In this document: positions 1 through 7,591 of the stretch, in pieces
Position numbering within the stretch: position 1 is the first letter of the stretch
Layout: each line of letters starts with the position of its first letter
Assembly: GCA_900765525.1 (NCBI GenBank)
Contig: CAAFRY010000224.1
Coordinates: forward strand, 1 to 17,288
Origin: an uncultured Blautia sp.
GTDB lineage: Bacteria; Bacillota; Clostridia; Lachnospirales; Lachnospiraceae
DNA length: 17,288 nucleotides
Direction: 5' to 3'
Made by a program: the position numbers and the translations under genes
Notes under the pieces: generated by a model
Told to the model about the DNA's origin: nothing
What the model saw: the letters and a program-made list of their open reading frames with translations, nothing else
The model's database searches: none

Positions 1-2
1 AG

Positions 3-107
3 CGGTGGCTACGTCGATTGACGACAACGCAGCAGATGGAAATTCAGGCAAGTCATTTGTTGAAATGTGAACGTGTCAGTACACTAGGAAGGAAAAGAAG
101 ACAGTAG
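3..107 (+). other. Possible C-terminal tail of an upstream gene (partial)
   Basis: One frame is open from the left edge to a TAG at 105-107, ending in an Arg/Lys-rich tail (…LGRKRRQ), directly before the AAGGAGG ribosome binding site of the next gene. A second frame is also open to a TGA at 68-70. With so little sequence I cannot tell which, if either, is coding, and I recognise no family. Confidence 0.2.
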
Positions 108-123
108 CAAGGAGGAAAAAAGC

Positions 124-717
124 ATGAAAATATTAGCCATAGAAAGAGAGTTTGGAAGCGGCGGACGGGAAGTAGGAATGAAGCTGGCTGAGAAAGCAGG
201 AATTCCCTATTATGACGGAAATATTATGGAAGAGACGGCAAAGGAATATGGAATTTCTCTGGACTTATTGAAGGAATATGACGAAAAGAAGACAGGAAGC
301 TTTCTTTATAATATTGCCATGTTTGCAAACTATGGAAATCCGGATGGAAAGGGAAATGTTTACAATCTTTTTTTCAAGCTTCAGGATATGGTGAAAAAAA
401 TATGTATGAAAGGGCCGGCCGTTTTCATCGGAAGATGCACCACGGAAATGCTCCGAGACAATAATAATGTAATCAAGGTATACATTTATTCTTCTGACAA
501 GGAAAAAAGATTGCAGCGTGTTGCTAAGACAGAAGGTGTTTCCCAGGAGGAGGCTAAACGTCTGATGGATAAGAAGGACAGAGAGAGAAGAGATTACTTT
601 AAATTCTGGACCGGGAAGAATTGGGCGGAAAGAGGAAATTATGATATTGAACTGAATACCTCTAAATTTTCTACAGAGGAATGTGCGGAAATCCTTTTTG
701 GTCTTATCAATATGTAA
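124..717 (+). CDS. Cytidylate kinase-like family protein
   Basis: A 197-residue P-loop kinase-fold protein of the cytidylate kinase-like (AAA_26) type common in Clostridia; members are cytoplasmic and their substrates are mostly unproven. Visible features are the N-terminal beta-strand plus glycine-rich loop (IEREFGSGGREVG, residues 6-18), the YYDGNIM segment (29-35) where NMP kinases begin the substrate-binding helices, GPAVFIGRC (97-105) ahead of the central strand, and a basic lid-like segment KKDRERRDYFKFWTG (150-164). The loop lacks the classical GK(S/T), which is usual for this family. The ATG at 124 is preceded by AAGGAGG at about 109-115. Nothing clearly co-transcribed follows: a 530-base gap with its own promoter comes next. 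The family call is good; the reaction (NMP phosphorylation) is inference. Confidence 0.85.
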   Translation: MKILAIEREFGSGGREVGMKLAEKAGIPYYDGNIMEETAKEYGISLDLLKEYDEKKTGSFLYNIAMFANYGNPDGKGNVYNLFFKLQDMVKKICMKGPAVFIGRCTTEMLRDNNNVIKVYIYSSDKEKRLQRVAKTEGVSQEEAKRLMDKKDRERRDYFKFWTGKNWAERGNYDIELNTSKFSTEECAEILFGLINM

Positions 718-795
718 GGGCCTTTAGAGCTGGGGCAGGGATAAATAGAGAAAGGAGAGAAAAGGAGAGAAAATTCTATAAATTTTCCAAAACAA

Positions 796-824
796 TTGAC
801 AAACCCTTTCAAATTGGCTATAGT
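796..824 (+). promoter_or_regulatory. Consensus sigma-A promoter for the structured RNA / polyamine leader
   Basis: TTGACA at 796-801 and TATAGT at 819-824 are separated by exactly 17 bases, a near-perfect vegetative promoter. The expected start is about 830-832, at the 5' end of the candidate structured RNA. A small AT-rich hairpin (GAAAATT 769-775 with AATTTTC 781-787) lies just upstream of the -35 box and has no T-run, so it is not a convincing terminator. Read-through from this promoter could also supply speD. Confidence 0.8.
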
Positions 825-830
825 TAAAGA

Positions 831-1082
831 GCTATGGGATACAAAGTTCGACAGAGGTTCCATGCAAATATTTTAGCCCATCCTTTTGGATTAAGGCCAT
901 TCGGACAGCCGGGGCGACTGCCGACAGCAGCAGTGGAGCTGCATTATTGATTGAGTTAGAAGCTCAAATTTTATAAGTTGGTAACTTTACAACCAGTGCA
1001 TAGAAAATGCACATCAACTTGTGAAACGGTCAATAAGAGTAGTAAAAGTGAGATATTTGCTATATAGACTCTGAACTTTTTT
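831..1082 (+). ncRNA. Candidate structured non-coding RNA, ~250 nt, family not identified
   Basis: No protein frame with a ribosome binding site fits here, but the segment has its own consensus promoter and is full of complementary segments. The ends pair over 11 bp: AAAGTTC (843-849) with GAACTTT (1073-1079), and, after a 3-nt bulge, AGAG (853-856) with CTCT (1069-1072). The run TTTTTT follows at 1077-1082, so the closing stem doubles as a terminator. Inside are GCC/GGC plus ATCC-TTTT-GGAT (876-897), CGGaCAG/CTGCCG (902-923), GCAGC/GCTGC (927-942), and AAGTTG (975-980)/CAACTT (1015-1020) enclosing GTGCAT/ATGCAC (996-1012). A closed multi-hairpin domain of this size suggests a stand-alone RNA (6S- and raiA-motif-like RNAs are families to test) or an unusually large leader domain of the polyamine operon. 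I could not match a family consensus from memory. Confidence 0.5.
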
Positions 1083-1104
1083 ATTCCATACAGGTTTTGT
1101 TTGT

Positions 1105-1126
1105 TATGCTTTCCCTTGAAAGCGTA
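1105..1126 (+). promoter_or_regulatory. Hairpin in the speD leader
   Basis: A 9-bp stem with a CCTT tetraloop: TATGCTTTC (1105-1113) pairs with GAAAGCGTA (1118-1126), with one G·U pair. It lies between the candidate RNA and the speD terminator and could belong to a leader that decides whether that terminator forms. No promoter stronger than a weak TTGTTA/TAGAAA pair is visible around it. Confidence 0.4.
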
Positions 1127-1171
1127 GAAATAAAGAACAGCGGCTCTTTAAGGCCGGCATTGGTATGGGAG

Positions 1172-1213
1172 AAACGCAAGTAATGTGCAAAAGTACGTTG
1201 CCTGCGTTTTTTT
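1172..1213 (+). terminator. Strong intrinsic terminator upstream of speD (probable attenuator)
   Basis: AAACGCA (1172-1178) pairs with TGCGTTT (1203-1209). After one A×C mismatch the stem continues for nine more pairs (1180-1188 with 1193-1201, three of them G·U) to an AAAA tetraloop at 1189-1192. The seven-T run is at 1207-1213. The structure sits 36 bases before the speD ATG. No acceptable promoter is seen between it and speD, so transcripts reaching the polyamine operon must pass it, which is the arrangement of a transcription attenuator. What would modulate it (polyamine, AdoMet, a short ORF at 1165-1221) is unknown. Confidence 0.75.
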
Positions 1214-1248
1214 GCGTTTAGAAAAATGAGATAAAGGAGTTTCCTGAA

Positions 1249-2007
1249 ATGGGCGAAAAATTGAAATTGTATGGATTTAATAATTTAACAAAGGCCCTGA
1301 GCTTTAATATCTATGATGTCTGTTATGCCAAGACAGCCCGGGAACAGAAGGATTATATTGCTTACATTGATGAACAGTATAATTCAGACAGACTGACCAA
1401 GATATTGACCAATCTTACGGATATGATAGGAGCCCAGGTACTGAATATTTCTCAGCAGGATTATGAGCCCCAGGGAGCATCCGTTACACTGCTTATTGCA
1501 GAGGGTTCTATGATTCCCGCCGGGAAAACCCAGGTGGCTCACCTGGATAAAAGTCATGTGACGGTGCATACTTATCCTGAGTATCATCCGGAAACCTGTC
1601 TAGCCACTTTCCGGGTAGATATTGACGTGGCTACCTGTGGGGAGATTACCCCCCTGTCTACCCTGGATTACCTTATTGGTTCCTTTGATTCGGATATTAT
1701 CACTATGGATTACCGGGTCAGAGGCTTTACCAGAAGCGTAAACGGAGAGAAGTTGTTTATGGACCACAGGGTTACCTCCATCCAGGATTATATTGACCAG
1801 AGAACCCTGGAGCGGTACGATGCTGTGGACATCAATGTGTATGAAGCTAATTTGTTCCATACAAAAATGATGCTGAAGGAAGTAGATTTGCAGAATTATC
1901 TTTTTAATACGGACATATATGAGCTTCCGCCTAAGAAAAGGCTGGATATTATGAACAGCCTGCGAAGAGAGATGATTGAAATTTTCAGCGGACGGAATAT
2001 TTACTAG
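1249..2007 (+). CDS. speD: S-adenosylmethionine decarboxylase proenzyme, long bacterial type
   Basis: Decarboxylates AdoMet to the aminopropyl donor used by SpeE. At 252 residues it is the long, E. coli-like form rather than the ~120-residue form of Bacillus or Thermotoga. The self-cleavage site is visible in [14 protein letters not shown]: cleavage is expected between Lys101 and Ser102, Ser102 becoming the pyruvoyl cofactor on the alpha chain. The conserved block [26 protein letters not shown] follows (residues 118-143). The ATG at 1249 has AAAGGAG at 1233-1239. It is first in a six-gene polyamine operon, and its stop codon overlaps the ribosome binding site of the next gene (AGGAGGTG, 2006-2013). 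Expression probably depends on read-through of the terminator at 1172-1213. Confidence 0.95.
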   Translation: MGEKLKLYGFNNLTKALSFNIYDVCYAKTAREQKDYIAYIDEQYNSDRLTKILTNLTDMIGAQVLNISQQDYEPQGASVTLLIAEGSMIPAGKTQVAHLDKSHVTVHTYPEYHPETCLATFRVDIDVATCGEITPLSTLDYLIGSFDSDIITMDYRVRGFTRSVNGEKLFMDHRVTSIQDYIDQRTLERYDAVDINVYEANLFHTKMMLKEVDLQNYLFNTDIYELPPKKRLDIMNSLRREMIEIFSGRNIY

Positions 2008-2018
2008 GAGGTGAGAAA

Positions 2019-3473
2019 ATGGGAGACATATCCCAGAACAACGCCCCTATCTATGAGGCGCTGGAAAATTTAAGAAAGATGAGAGTGGTGCCCTTTGACG
2101 TGCCTGGGCATAAGAGAGGAAGAGGAAATCCGGAGCTTGCCAGACTTTTGGGCGAAAAGTGTATGAATCTGGATGTGAATTCTATGAAACCTCTGGATAA
2201 TCTCTGCCATCCTGTGTCTGTTATCCGGCAGGCGGAGGAGCTGGCGGCAGAGGCCTTTCATGCAGCCCATGCTTTTTTGATGGTAGGAGGAACCACATCT
2301 GCAGTGCAGAGTATGATTCTTTCCGTGGCAAAACGGGGGGAAAAGATTATCCTCCCCAGGAATGTTCACAGAAGTGTTATCGGTGCCATGGTGCTGTGCG
2401 GTGCAGTGCCGGTTTATGTCAATCCTCAGTGTAATGAGAGGCTGGGAATTCCTCTGGGAATGAGAACCGAAGATGTGAAAAAGGCTATAGAGGCCAATCC
2501 GGATGCCAAGGCAGTATTGGTCAATAATCCTACCTATTACGGTGTCTGTTCGGATATTCAGTCTATTGTAAAGCTGGCCCATGAACATGGTATGTACTGT
2601 CTGGCTGACGAAGCTCATGGGACCCATTTTTATTTTTCTGATAAGCTTCCTATTTCTGCCATGGATGCAGGAGCAGATATGGCTGCTGTTTCCATGCATA
2701 AGTCCGGAGGAAGCCTGACCCAAAGTTCTCTGCTGCTTCTGGGGCCCGGGATGTCTGAGGGTTATGTGCGTCAGATAATCAATTTGACCCAGACTACCAG
2801 CGGCTCTTACCTGCTTTTGTCCAGTCTGGACATTTCCAGGAGGAATCTGGCTTTGAGAGGCAGGGAGATTTTCGAGAAGGTTATGGATATGGCCCGGTAT
2901 GCCAGAAGCGAGATTAATGAAATTGGCGGCTATTATGCTTTTTCCAGAGAGATTATCAATGGAGACAGTGTTTATGATTTTGATGAGACTAAGCTGGCGG
3001 TTCATACTTTGGACGTAGGTCTGGCCGGAATCGAGGTATATGACCTTCTGCGGGATGAATATGACATTCAGATTGAGTTTGGAGATTTCGGCAATTTCCT
3101 GGCCTATCTTTCCATTGGAGACAGGTTCCGGGATATTGAACGGCTGGTTTCCTCCCTCTCTGAAATTGCCAGAAGATTTGGCAGGGAAAAGGTAAATCTT
3201 ATGAGCCAGGAATATGTGGAACCCCAGGTTGCGGTTTCTCCTCAGGAGGCTTTTTATGCGGACAAGGAATCTTTGGAGCTATCTCAGGCAGTGGGACGTA
3301 TCTGCAGTGAATTTGTTATGTGCTATCCCCCGGGAATACCGCTGCTGGCGCCGGGAGAGCGGATTACAGAGGAGGTTGCGGCTCATATCCGCTATGCCAA
3401 GGAGAAGGGCTGTACCATAACCGGACCGGAGGATTTGGAAATCCGGTATCTCAATGTGCTGAAAGGAGTATAG
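2019..3473 (+). CDS. speA: Orn/Lys/Arg decarboxylase, probably arginine decarboxylase
   Basis: A PLP-dependent fold-type I basic amino acid decarboxylase, 484 residues, of the compact Bacillus SpeA/YaaO type without the N-terminal wing of the E. coli enzymes. Motifs: PFDVPGHKRG (25-34), VGGTTSAVQ (89-97) for phosphate binding, LVNNPTYYGVCSDI (167-180), ADEAHGTH (196-203) with Asp197 expected at the pyridine nitrogen, and SMHKSGGSLTQSS (225-237) with Lys228 as the Schiff-base lysine. The C-terminal domain includes CYPPGIPLLAPGE. Arginine is preferred as substrate because an agmatinase-type ureohydrolase is two genes downstream, which makes agmatine the logical product; ornithine or lysine cannot be excluded by motif. 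Start supported by AGGAGGTG overlapping the speD stop. Confidence 0.93.
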   Translation: MGDISQNNAPIYEALENLRKMRVVPFDVPGHKRGRGNPELARLLGEKCMNLDVNSMKPLDNLCHPVSVIRQAEELAAEAFHAAHAFLMVGGTTSAVQSMILSVAKRGEKIILPRNVHRSVIGAMVLCGAVPVYVNPQCNERLGIPLGMRTEDVKKAIEANPDAKAVLVNNPTYYGVCSDIQSIVKLAHEHGMYCLADEAHGTHFYFSDKLPISAMDAGADMAAVSMHKSGGSLTQSSLLLLGPGMSEGYVRQIINLTQTTSGSYLLLSSLDISRRNLALRGREIFEKVMDMARYARSEINEIGGYYAFSREIINGDSVYDFDETKLAVHTLDVGLAGIEVYDLLRDEYDIQIEFGDFGNFLAYLSIGDRFRDIERLVSSLSEIARRFGREKVNLMSQEYVEPQVAVSPQEAFYADKESLELSQAVGRICSEFVMCYPPGIPLLAPGERITEEVAAHIRYAKEKGCTITGPEDLEIRYLNVLKGV

Positions 3474-3475
3474 AC

Positions 3476-4336
3476 ATGGAATTTTGGTTTTCGGAAAAGC
3501 AGACTAAGGACGTGAAATTTTCTATCCGGGTGGACCGGCAGCTTTACAGCGGACACAGCGATTTTCAGCGGATAGATGTGTTTGAGTCTCCGGAATTCGG
3601 AAGGTTTCTTACCTTGGACGGCTATATGATGCTGACGGAAAAAGATGAATTTATTTATCATGAGATGATAACCCATATTCCTATGGCCGTACATCCTCAT
3701 GTGGAGAAGGTGCTGGTTATCGGAGCCGGAGACGGCGGTGTTATCCGGGAGCTGGTGCGCTATCCCCAAATTCAGGACATAGATTTGGTAGAAATTGACG
3801 AGATGGTAGTGGAGGTATGCAAGAAGTACCTGCCTCAGACCGCTTGCGGTCTGGAAGATGAGAGGGTACACATCCGTTATGCAGATGGCCTGAAATATAT
3901 CCGCAGGTGCAAAAATGAATATGATTTGATAATTGTGGATTCCACAGACCCCTTTGGGCCGGGAGAGGGATTGTTTACCAGAGAGTTTTACGGGAACTGT
4001 TATAAAGCCTTAAAGGAAGATGGTATCATGGTGAACCAGCACGAGAGTCCTTTCTATGAGGAGGATGCTATGGCCTGCCAGAGAGCCCACAGAAATATTA
4101 CGGAGTCCTTTCCCGTAAGTCGGGTATATCAGGCCCACATTCCCACCTACCCTTCGGGACACTGGCTTTTTGGTTTTGCATCTAAGAAATATCATCCCCT
4201 CAGGGATTTGCAGGAAAAGGAATGGAATGCCTACGGACTTAAAACCCGTTATTATACCACTACCCTCCATAAGGGAGCCTTTTACCTGCCAGCATATGTA
4301 GAGGAGTTATTGAAAAATGTTGAAAAGGAACGTTGA
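3476..4336 (+). CDS. speE: Spermidine synthase-type aminopropyltransferase
   Basis: Transfers the aminopropyl group of decarboxylated AdoMet to an amine, usually putrescine. The protein has 286 residues and resembles B. subtilis SpeE from end to end: the N-terminal beta domain opens MEFWFSEKQTKD, then DEFIYHEMITHIP (57-69), the nucleotide loop VLVIGAGDGGVIREL (79-93; the usual GGGDGG is GAGDGG here), VEID (105-108) whose acid holds the donor ribose, and the catalytic gate VDSTDPFGPGEGLF (154-167) with Asp155/Asp158. The frame is open further upstream to an ATG at 3320 inside speA, but the ATG at 3476 is two bases after the speA stop, has AAAGGAG at 3462-3468 and starts the family domain. With agmatinase next door, agmatine is a possible alternative acceptor. 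Confidence 0.95.
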   Translation: MEFWFSEKQTKDVKFSIRVDRQLYSGHSDFQRIDVFESPEFGRFLTLDGYMMLTEKDEFIYHEMITHIPMAVHPHVEKVLVIGAGDGGVIRELVRYPQIQDIDLVEIDEMVVEVCKKYLPQTACGLEDERVHIRYADGLKYIRRCKNEYDLIIVDSTDPFGPGEGLFTREFYGNCYKALKEDGIMVNQHESPFYEEDAMACQRAHRNITESFPVSRVYQAHIPTYPSGHWLFGFASKKYHPLRDLQEKEWNAYGLKTRYYTTTLHKGAFYLPAYVEELLKNVEKER

Positions 4337-5171
4337 GACTTTTTTAGAGTGTGACAAGGAATATCAGGAGGCGGAAATTGTGCTTTTCGGAGCCCCTTTT
4401 GACTCCACTACCTCTTTCCGTCCAGGAACCAGATTCGGCAGCAGCGCTATCCGCCGGGAATCCTTCGGTCTGGAGAGCTACAGCCCGTACCAGGACAAGG
4501 ATTTGCTGGATTCCAGGATTATGGATTCCGGAGATTTGGAGCTTTGCTTCGGGGACACAGAGCTGGCTCTTAAGGATATACAGTGCCGGGCAGAAGAAAT
4601 TCTAAAAGACGGCAAGCTTCCCTTTATGATAGGGGGAGAACATCTGGTAACCCTTGGGGCCTTCCGGGCTGTGGCCGCCAAATATCCGGATATTCACATC
4701 ATCCATTTCGATGCCCATGCGGACCTGCGCCAGGATTATCTGGGAGCAGAACTGTCCCATGCCTGTGTTTTGAGAAGGTGCTGGGATATAGTGGGAGACG
4801 GAAGGATACATCAGTTTGGAATCCGTTCCGGAGACAGGGAAGAGTTTCGCTGGGGAGCCTCCCATGTGGAAACCCGGAAATTTGATTTTGAAGGGCTGGG
4901 AGAAACCATAGAGGCTTTGCAGGACAAGCCTGTATATTTTACCTTGGATTTGGATGTTATGGACCCCTCGGTGTTTCCGGGAACCGGAACGCCGGAGCCG
5001 GGAGGAGTAAGCTTCGATAAGCTGCGGCAGGCAGCTACTCTTGTGTGCCAAAAGGCTCATGTGGTGGGCTGTGATGTAAATGAGCTGAGTCCCCATTATG
5101 ACCAGAGCGGGGCATCTACAGCTGCTGCCTGCAAGATAATAAGGGAAATGCTGCTGGCTCTCAGTAAGTAG
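4317..5171 (+). CDS. speB: Agmatinase / ureohydrolase-family amidinohydrolase
   Basis: A 284-residue binuclear-manganese ureohydrolase expected to release urea from agmatine, giving putrescine. Metal ligands are all visible: GGEHLVTLG (His109), HFDAHADLRQDY (Asp132, His134, Asp136) and TLDLDVMDPSVFPGTGTPEPGG (Asp211, Asp213); the C-terminal DVNELSPHYDQSG is also typical. The gene overlaps the end of speE by 20 bases, with GAGGAG at 4301-4306 inside speE, so translation is probably coupled. Placed between the AdoMet-dependent and the aspartate-semialdehyde-dependent modules, it could equally act on N1-aminopropylagmatine or carboxyaminopropylagmatine, substrates known for relatives in Thermus and cyanobacteria. 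Sequence inspection cannot decide between these. Confidence 0.92.
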   Translation: MLKRNVETFLECDKEYQEAEIVLFGAPFDSTTSFRPGTRFGSSAIRRESFGLESYSPYQDKDLLDSRIMDSGDLELCFGDTELALKDIQCRAEEILKDGKLPFMIGGEHLVTLGAFRAVAAKYPDIHIIHFDAHADLRQDYLGAELSHACVLRRCWDIVGDGRIHQFGIRSGDREEFRWGASHVETRKFDFEGLGETIEALQDKPVYFTLDLDVMDPSVFPGTGTPEPGGVSFDKLRQAATLVCQKAHVVGCDVNELSPHYDQSGASTAAACKIIREMLLALSK

Positions 5172-5213
5172 AGCAGTGTTTGTTGAAAAAAGAAATATCA
5201 GGAGGAATGAATC

Positions 5214-6416
5214 ATGGGAAAAGCGTTGATTATCGGCTGTGGAGGCGTGGCCTCTGTGGCTATCCACAAATGCTGTCAGAACAGCGAGGTTTTTGAGGAA
5301 ATTTGTATTGCAAGCCGTACAGTGTCTAAGTGCGATGCTCTGAAGGAGAAGCTTCAGGGGACCACCAAAACAAAGATTACCACAGCTCAGGTAGATGCTG
5401 ATAAAGTGGATGAGCTGATTGAACTGATTAACCAGGTAAAACCGGATGTGGTGCTGAACCTGGCTCTGCCTTATCAGGATTTGACGATTATGGATGCCTG
5501 CCTGGCTACAAAAACTCACTATGTAGATACGGCCAATTATGAGCCGGAGGATACAGCTAAGTTTGAATACAGCTGGCAGTGGGCTTATAGAGAAAGATTT
5601 GAAAAGGCCGGTATTACAGCTCTTTTGGGAAGTGGTTTTGACCCAGGCGTAACAAGTGTTTTTTCTGCTTATGCCCTGAAGCATGAGTTCGACGAAATCA
5701 ATTATATTGATATTCTGGATTGCAACGGCGGCGACCATGGCTATCCTTTTGCAACTAATTTTAATCCGGAAATCAATATCCGTGAGGTTTCCGCTAAAGG
5801 CTCCTACTGGGAGGACGGACACTGGGTAGAAACAGAACCCATGGAAATTAAAAGGGTTTATAATTTTGAAGAGGTAGGAGAGAAGGATATGTACCTTCTG
5901 CACCACGAAGAAATTGAAAGCCTGGCGCTGAATATTCCGGGAATCAAGAGAATCCGTTTCTTCATGACCTTCGGACAGAGTTATCTGACCCATTTAAAAT
6001 GTCTGGAGAATGTAGGCATGACTTCTATTGAACCGATTATGTTCGAAGGTAAAGAAATTGTGCCTCTGCAGTTTTTAAAGGCAGTGCTTCCGGACCCTGC
6101 TTCCCTGGGCCCCAGAACTAAGGGAAAAACCAATATCGGTTGCATTTTCCAGGGAAAGAAAGATGGCAAGGATAAGACATATTATCTGTACAACATCTGT
6201 GACCATGAGGAATGCTATGCAGAGGTAGGCTCCCAGGCGGTTGCTTATACCACAGGTGTTCCGGCCATGATTGGTGCTATGATGATTCTCACAGGAAAGT
6301 GGAATAAACCGGGTGTACACAACATTGAGGAGTTCGACCCAGACCCATTCATGGATGCCTTGAATAAATGGGGACTTCCATGGAGAGAAAATCATCATCC
6401 GGTGTTGGTGGACTAA
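5214..6416 (+). CDS. Carboxynorspermidine dehydrogenase/synthase (saccharopine dehydrogenase family)
   Basis: A 400-residue enzyme of the saccharopine dehydrogenase superfamily. In the polyamine-linked branch (CASDH) it reductively condenses aspartate beta-semialdehyde with a diamine using NADPH: putrescine gives carboxyspermidine, diaminopropane gives carboxynorspermidine. Visible features are the N-terminal Rossmann loop ALIIGCGGVASVAIHKC (residues 4-20), NLALPYQDLTIMDACLATKTHYVDTANYE (82-110) and LLGSGFDPGVTSVFSAYAL (137-155). The decisive evidence for CASDH over lysine metabolism is context: it follows speDAEB and its stop overlaps the start of its partner decarboxylase. AGGAGG is at 5200-5205, 8 bases before the ATG. 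A 42-base gap separates it from speB. Confidence 0.92.
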   Translation: MGKALIIGCGGVASVAIHKCCQNSEVFEEICIASRTVSKCDALKEKLQGTTKTKITTAQVDADKVDELIELINQVKPDVVLNLALPYQDLTIMDACLATKTHYVDTANYEPEDTAKFEYSWQWAYRERFEKAGITALLGSGFDPGVTSVFSAYALKHEFDEINYIDILDCNGGDHGYPFATNFNPEINIREVSAKGSYWEDGHWVETEPMEIKRVYNFEEVGEKDMYLLHHEEIESLALNIPGIKRIRFFMTFGQSYLTHLKCLENVGMTSIEPIMFEGKEIVPLQFLKAVLPDPASLGPRTKGKTNIGCIFQGKKDGKDKTYYLYNICDHEECYAEVGSQAVAYTTGVPAMIGAMMILTGKWNKPGVHNIEEFDPDPFMDALNKWGLPWRENHHPVLVD

Positions 6417-7552
6417 TGGGAAGGGAGAGAGAGCCGGAGTTTTCCACCCCTTATTTCTTAGTAGAGGAAAAAAGACTTCTGCATAACCTGGAAATTTTGA
6501 AGGGTGTACAGGAGCAGGCGGGGTGTAAAATTCTTTTGGCCCAGAAAGCTTTTTCTATGTTTTCTTCCTATCCGCTTATCCGCAGGTATCTGGCGGGAAC
6601 CACAGCCAGCGGTCTGTATGAGGCAAGGCTGGGAAAAGAGGAATTCGGAGGAGAAACCCATGTGTTTTCTCCGGCTTACCGGGAAGAAGAATTTCAGGAA
6701 ATCCTTTCCTATGCAGATGATATTGTGTTTAATTCACCCAGGCAAGTCAGGCTCTATGGACAGAGAGCCAAGGCGGCCGGCAGATCTATAGGGCTTCGGA
6801 TAAACCCGGAATGCTCCACCCAGGGAGACCATGCCATCTATGACCCTTGTTCTCCCTATTCCAGACTGGGAACAACTCTGGAAAATTTTGATGAAAGCCT
6901 GCTGCCTCTTCTGGACGGGCTTCATTTCCACACACTCTGTGAGCAGGGAGCGGAAGACTTGGAGATTACGCTGGGAGCTGTGGAGGAAAAATTCGGGAAG
7001 TATCTGTATCAGATGAAATGGTTAAACCTGGGAGGCGGCCATCATATCACCAGGGAAGACTATGATGTAGAAAAGCTGATTGCCATGGTAAAGCGGCTGA
7101 AAAAGACTTATGATGTGGAAATATATCTGGAGCCGGGAGAGGCAGTAGTTTTAAACGCCGGTTTCCTGGTATCAACGGTTTTGGAAATTATCCATAACGG
7201 AATGGACATAGCTGTTCTGGATACTTCCGCTGCCTGCCATATGCCGGATGTGCTGGAAATGCCTTACCGTCCGCCAGTGAAGAACAGCGGACTTCCCGGA
7301 GAGAAGTCTTTTACCTGCCGTTTGACCGGGCCAACCTGTCTGGCCGGAGATGTGATAGGAGATTATTCTTTTGACCGTCCATTAAAAGAAGGGGACCAGG
7401 TGATTTTGGAAGATATGGCCCTTTATACAATGGTCAAAACCAATACTTTCAACGGAATGCCTCTTCCGGACATTGTCTGGGAAAATACAGAGGGAAAGAG
7501 AAGCCTGGTGAAGCGCTTTGGATATGAAGACTTTAAGGGAAGACTGTCTTAG
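6416..7552 (+). CDS. nspC: Carboxynorspermidine/carboxyspermidine decarboxylase
   Basis: A PLP-dependent alanine-racemase-fold (fold-type III) decarboxylase that removes the carboxyl group from the product of the preceding dehydrogenase, giving spermidine (or norspermidine). From the ATG at 6416 it is 378 residues. Motifs: FSTPYFLVEE (9-18) opening the barrel, ILLAQKAFSMF (39-49) with Lys44 as the PLP lysine, GLHFHTLCEQ, WLNLGGGHH for phosphate binding, YLEPGEAVV, and DTSAACHMPDVLEMPYRP followed by GPTCLAGDVIGDYSF, a signature of this subfamily. An in-frame ATG at 6368 exists, but the ATG at 6416 overlaps the dehydrogenase stop (TAATG) and starts right before the domain, so coupled re-initiation is the likeliest start. 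Last gene of the operon. Confidence 0.94.
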   Translation: MGREREPEFSTPYFLVEEKRLLHNLEILKGVQEQAGCKILLAQKAFSMFSSYPLIRRYLAGTTASGLYEARLGKEEFGGETHVFSPAYREEEFQEILSYADDIVFNSPRQVRLYGQRAKAAGRSIGLRINPECSTQGDHAIYDPCSPYSRLGTTLENFDESLLPLLDGLHFHTLCEQGAEDLEITLGAVEEKFGKYLYQMKWLNLGGGHHITREDYDVEKLIAMVKRLKKTYDVEIYLEPGEAVVLNAGFLVSTVLEIIHNGMDIAVLDTSAACHMPDVLEMPYRPPVKNSGLPGEKSFTCRLTGPTCLAGDVIGDYSFDRPLKEGDQVILEDMALYTMVKTNTFNGMPLPDIVWENTEGKRSLVKRFGYEDFKGRLS

Positions 7553-7591
7553 AACTTAGTAACTTGGTGAAGGATAGGTGTTATAAATGGG

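Noticed and set aside
843..862. GTTCGA resembling a tRNA T-loop
   Set aside because: No acceptor, D or anticodon arms can be drawn around it; the bases belong to the closing stem of the candidate RNA.
831..1248. Known riboswitch classes (SAM-I, cobalamin, lysine, T-box, preQ1) in the speD leader
   Set aside because: None of the hallmark motifs, such as the T-box sequence or the SAM-I core, could be found by eye.
2070..3005. 311-codon minus-strand frame opposite the decarboxylase gene
   Set aside because: His/Gln/Ile-rich shadow translation without any domain or ribosome binding site.
3320..3475. Longer start for speE inside the decarboxylase gene
   Set aside because: It would add 52 residues unrelated to the family; the ATG at 3476 has AAAGGAG and starts the conserved N-terminus.
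4602..5993. 463-codon open frame on the minus strand across speB and the dehydrogenase gene
   Set aside because: No ribosome binding site, no recognisable domain, composition of an antisense shadow; the plus strand carries two clear enzymes with catalytic motifs.
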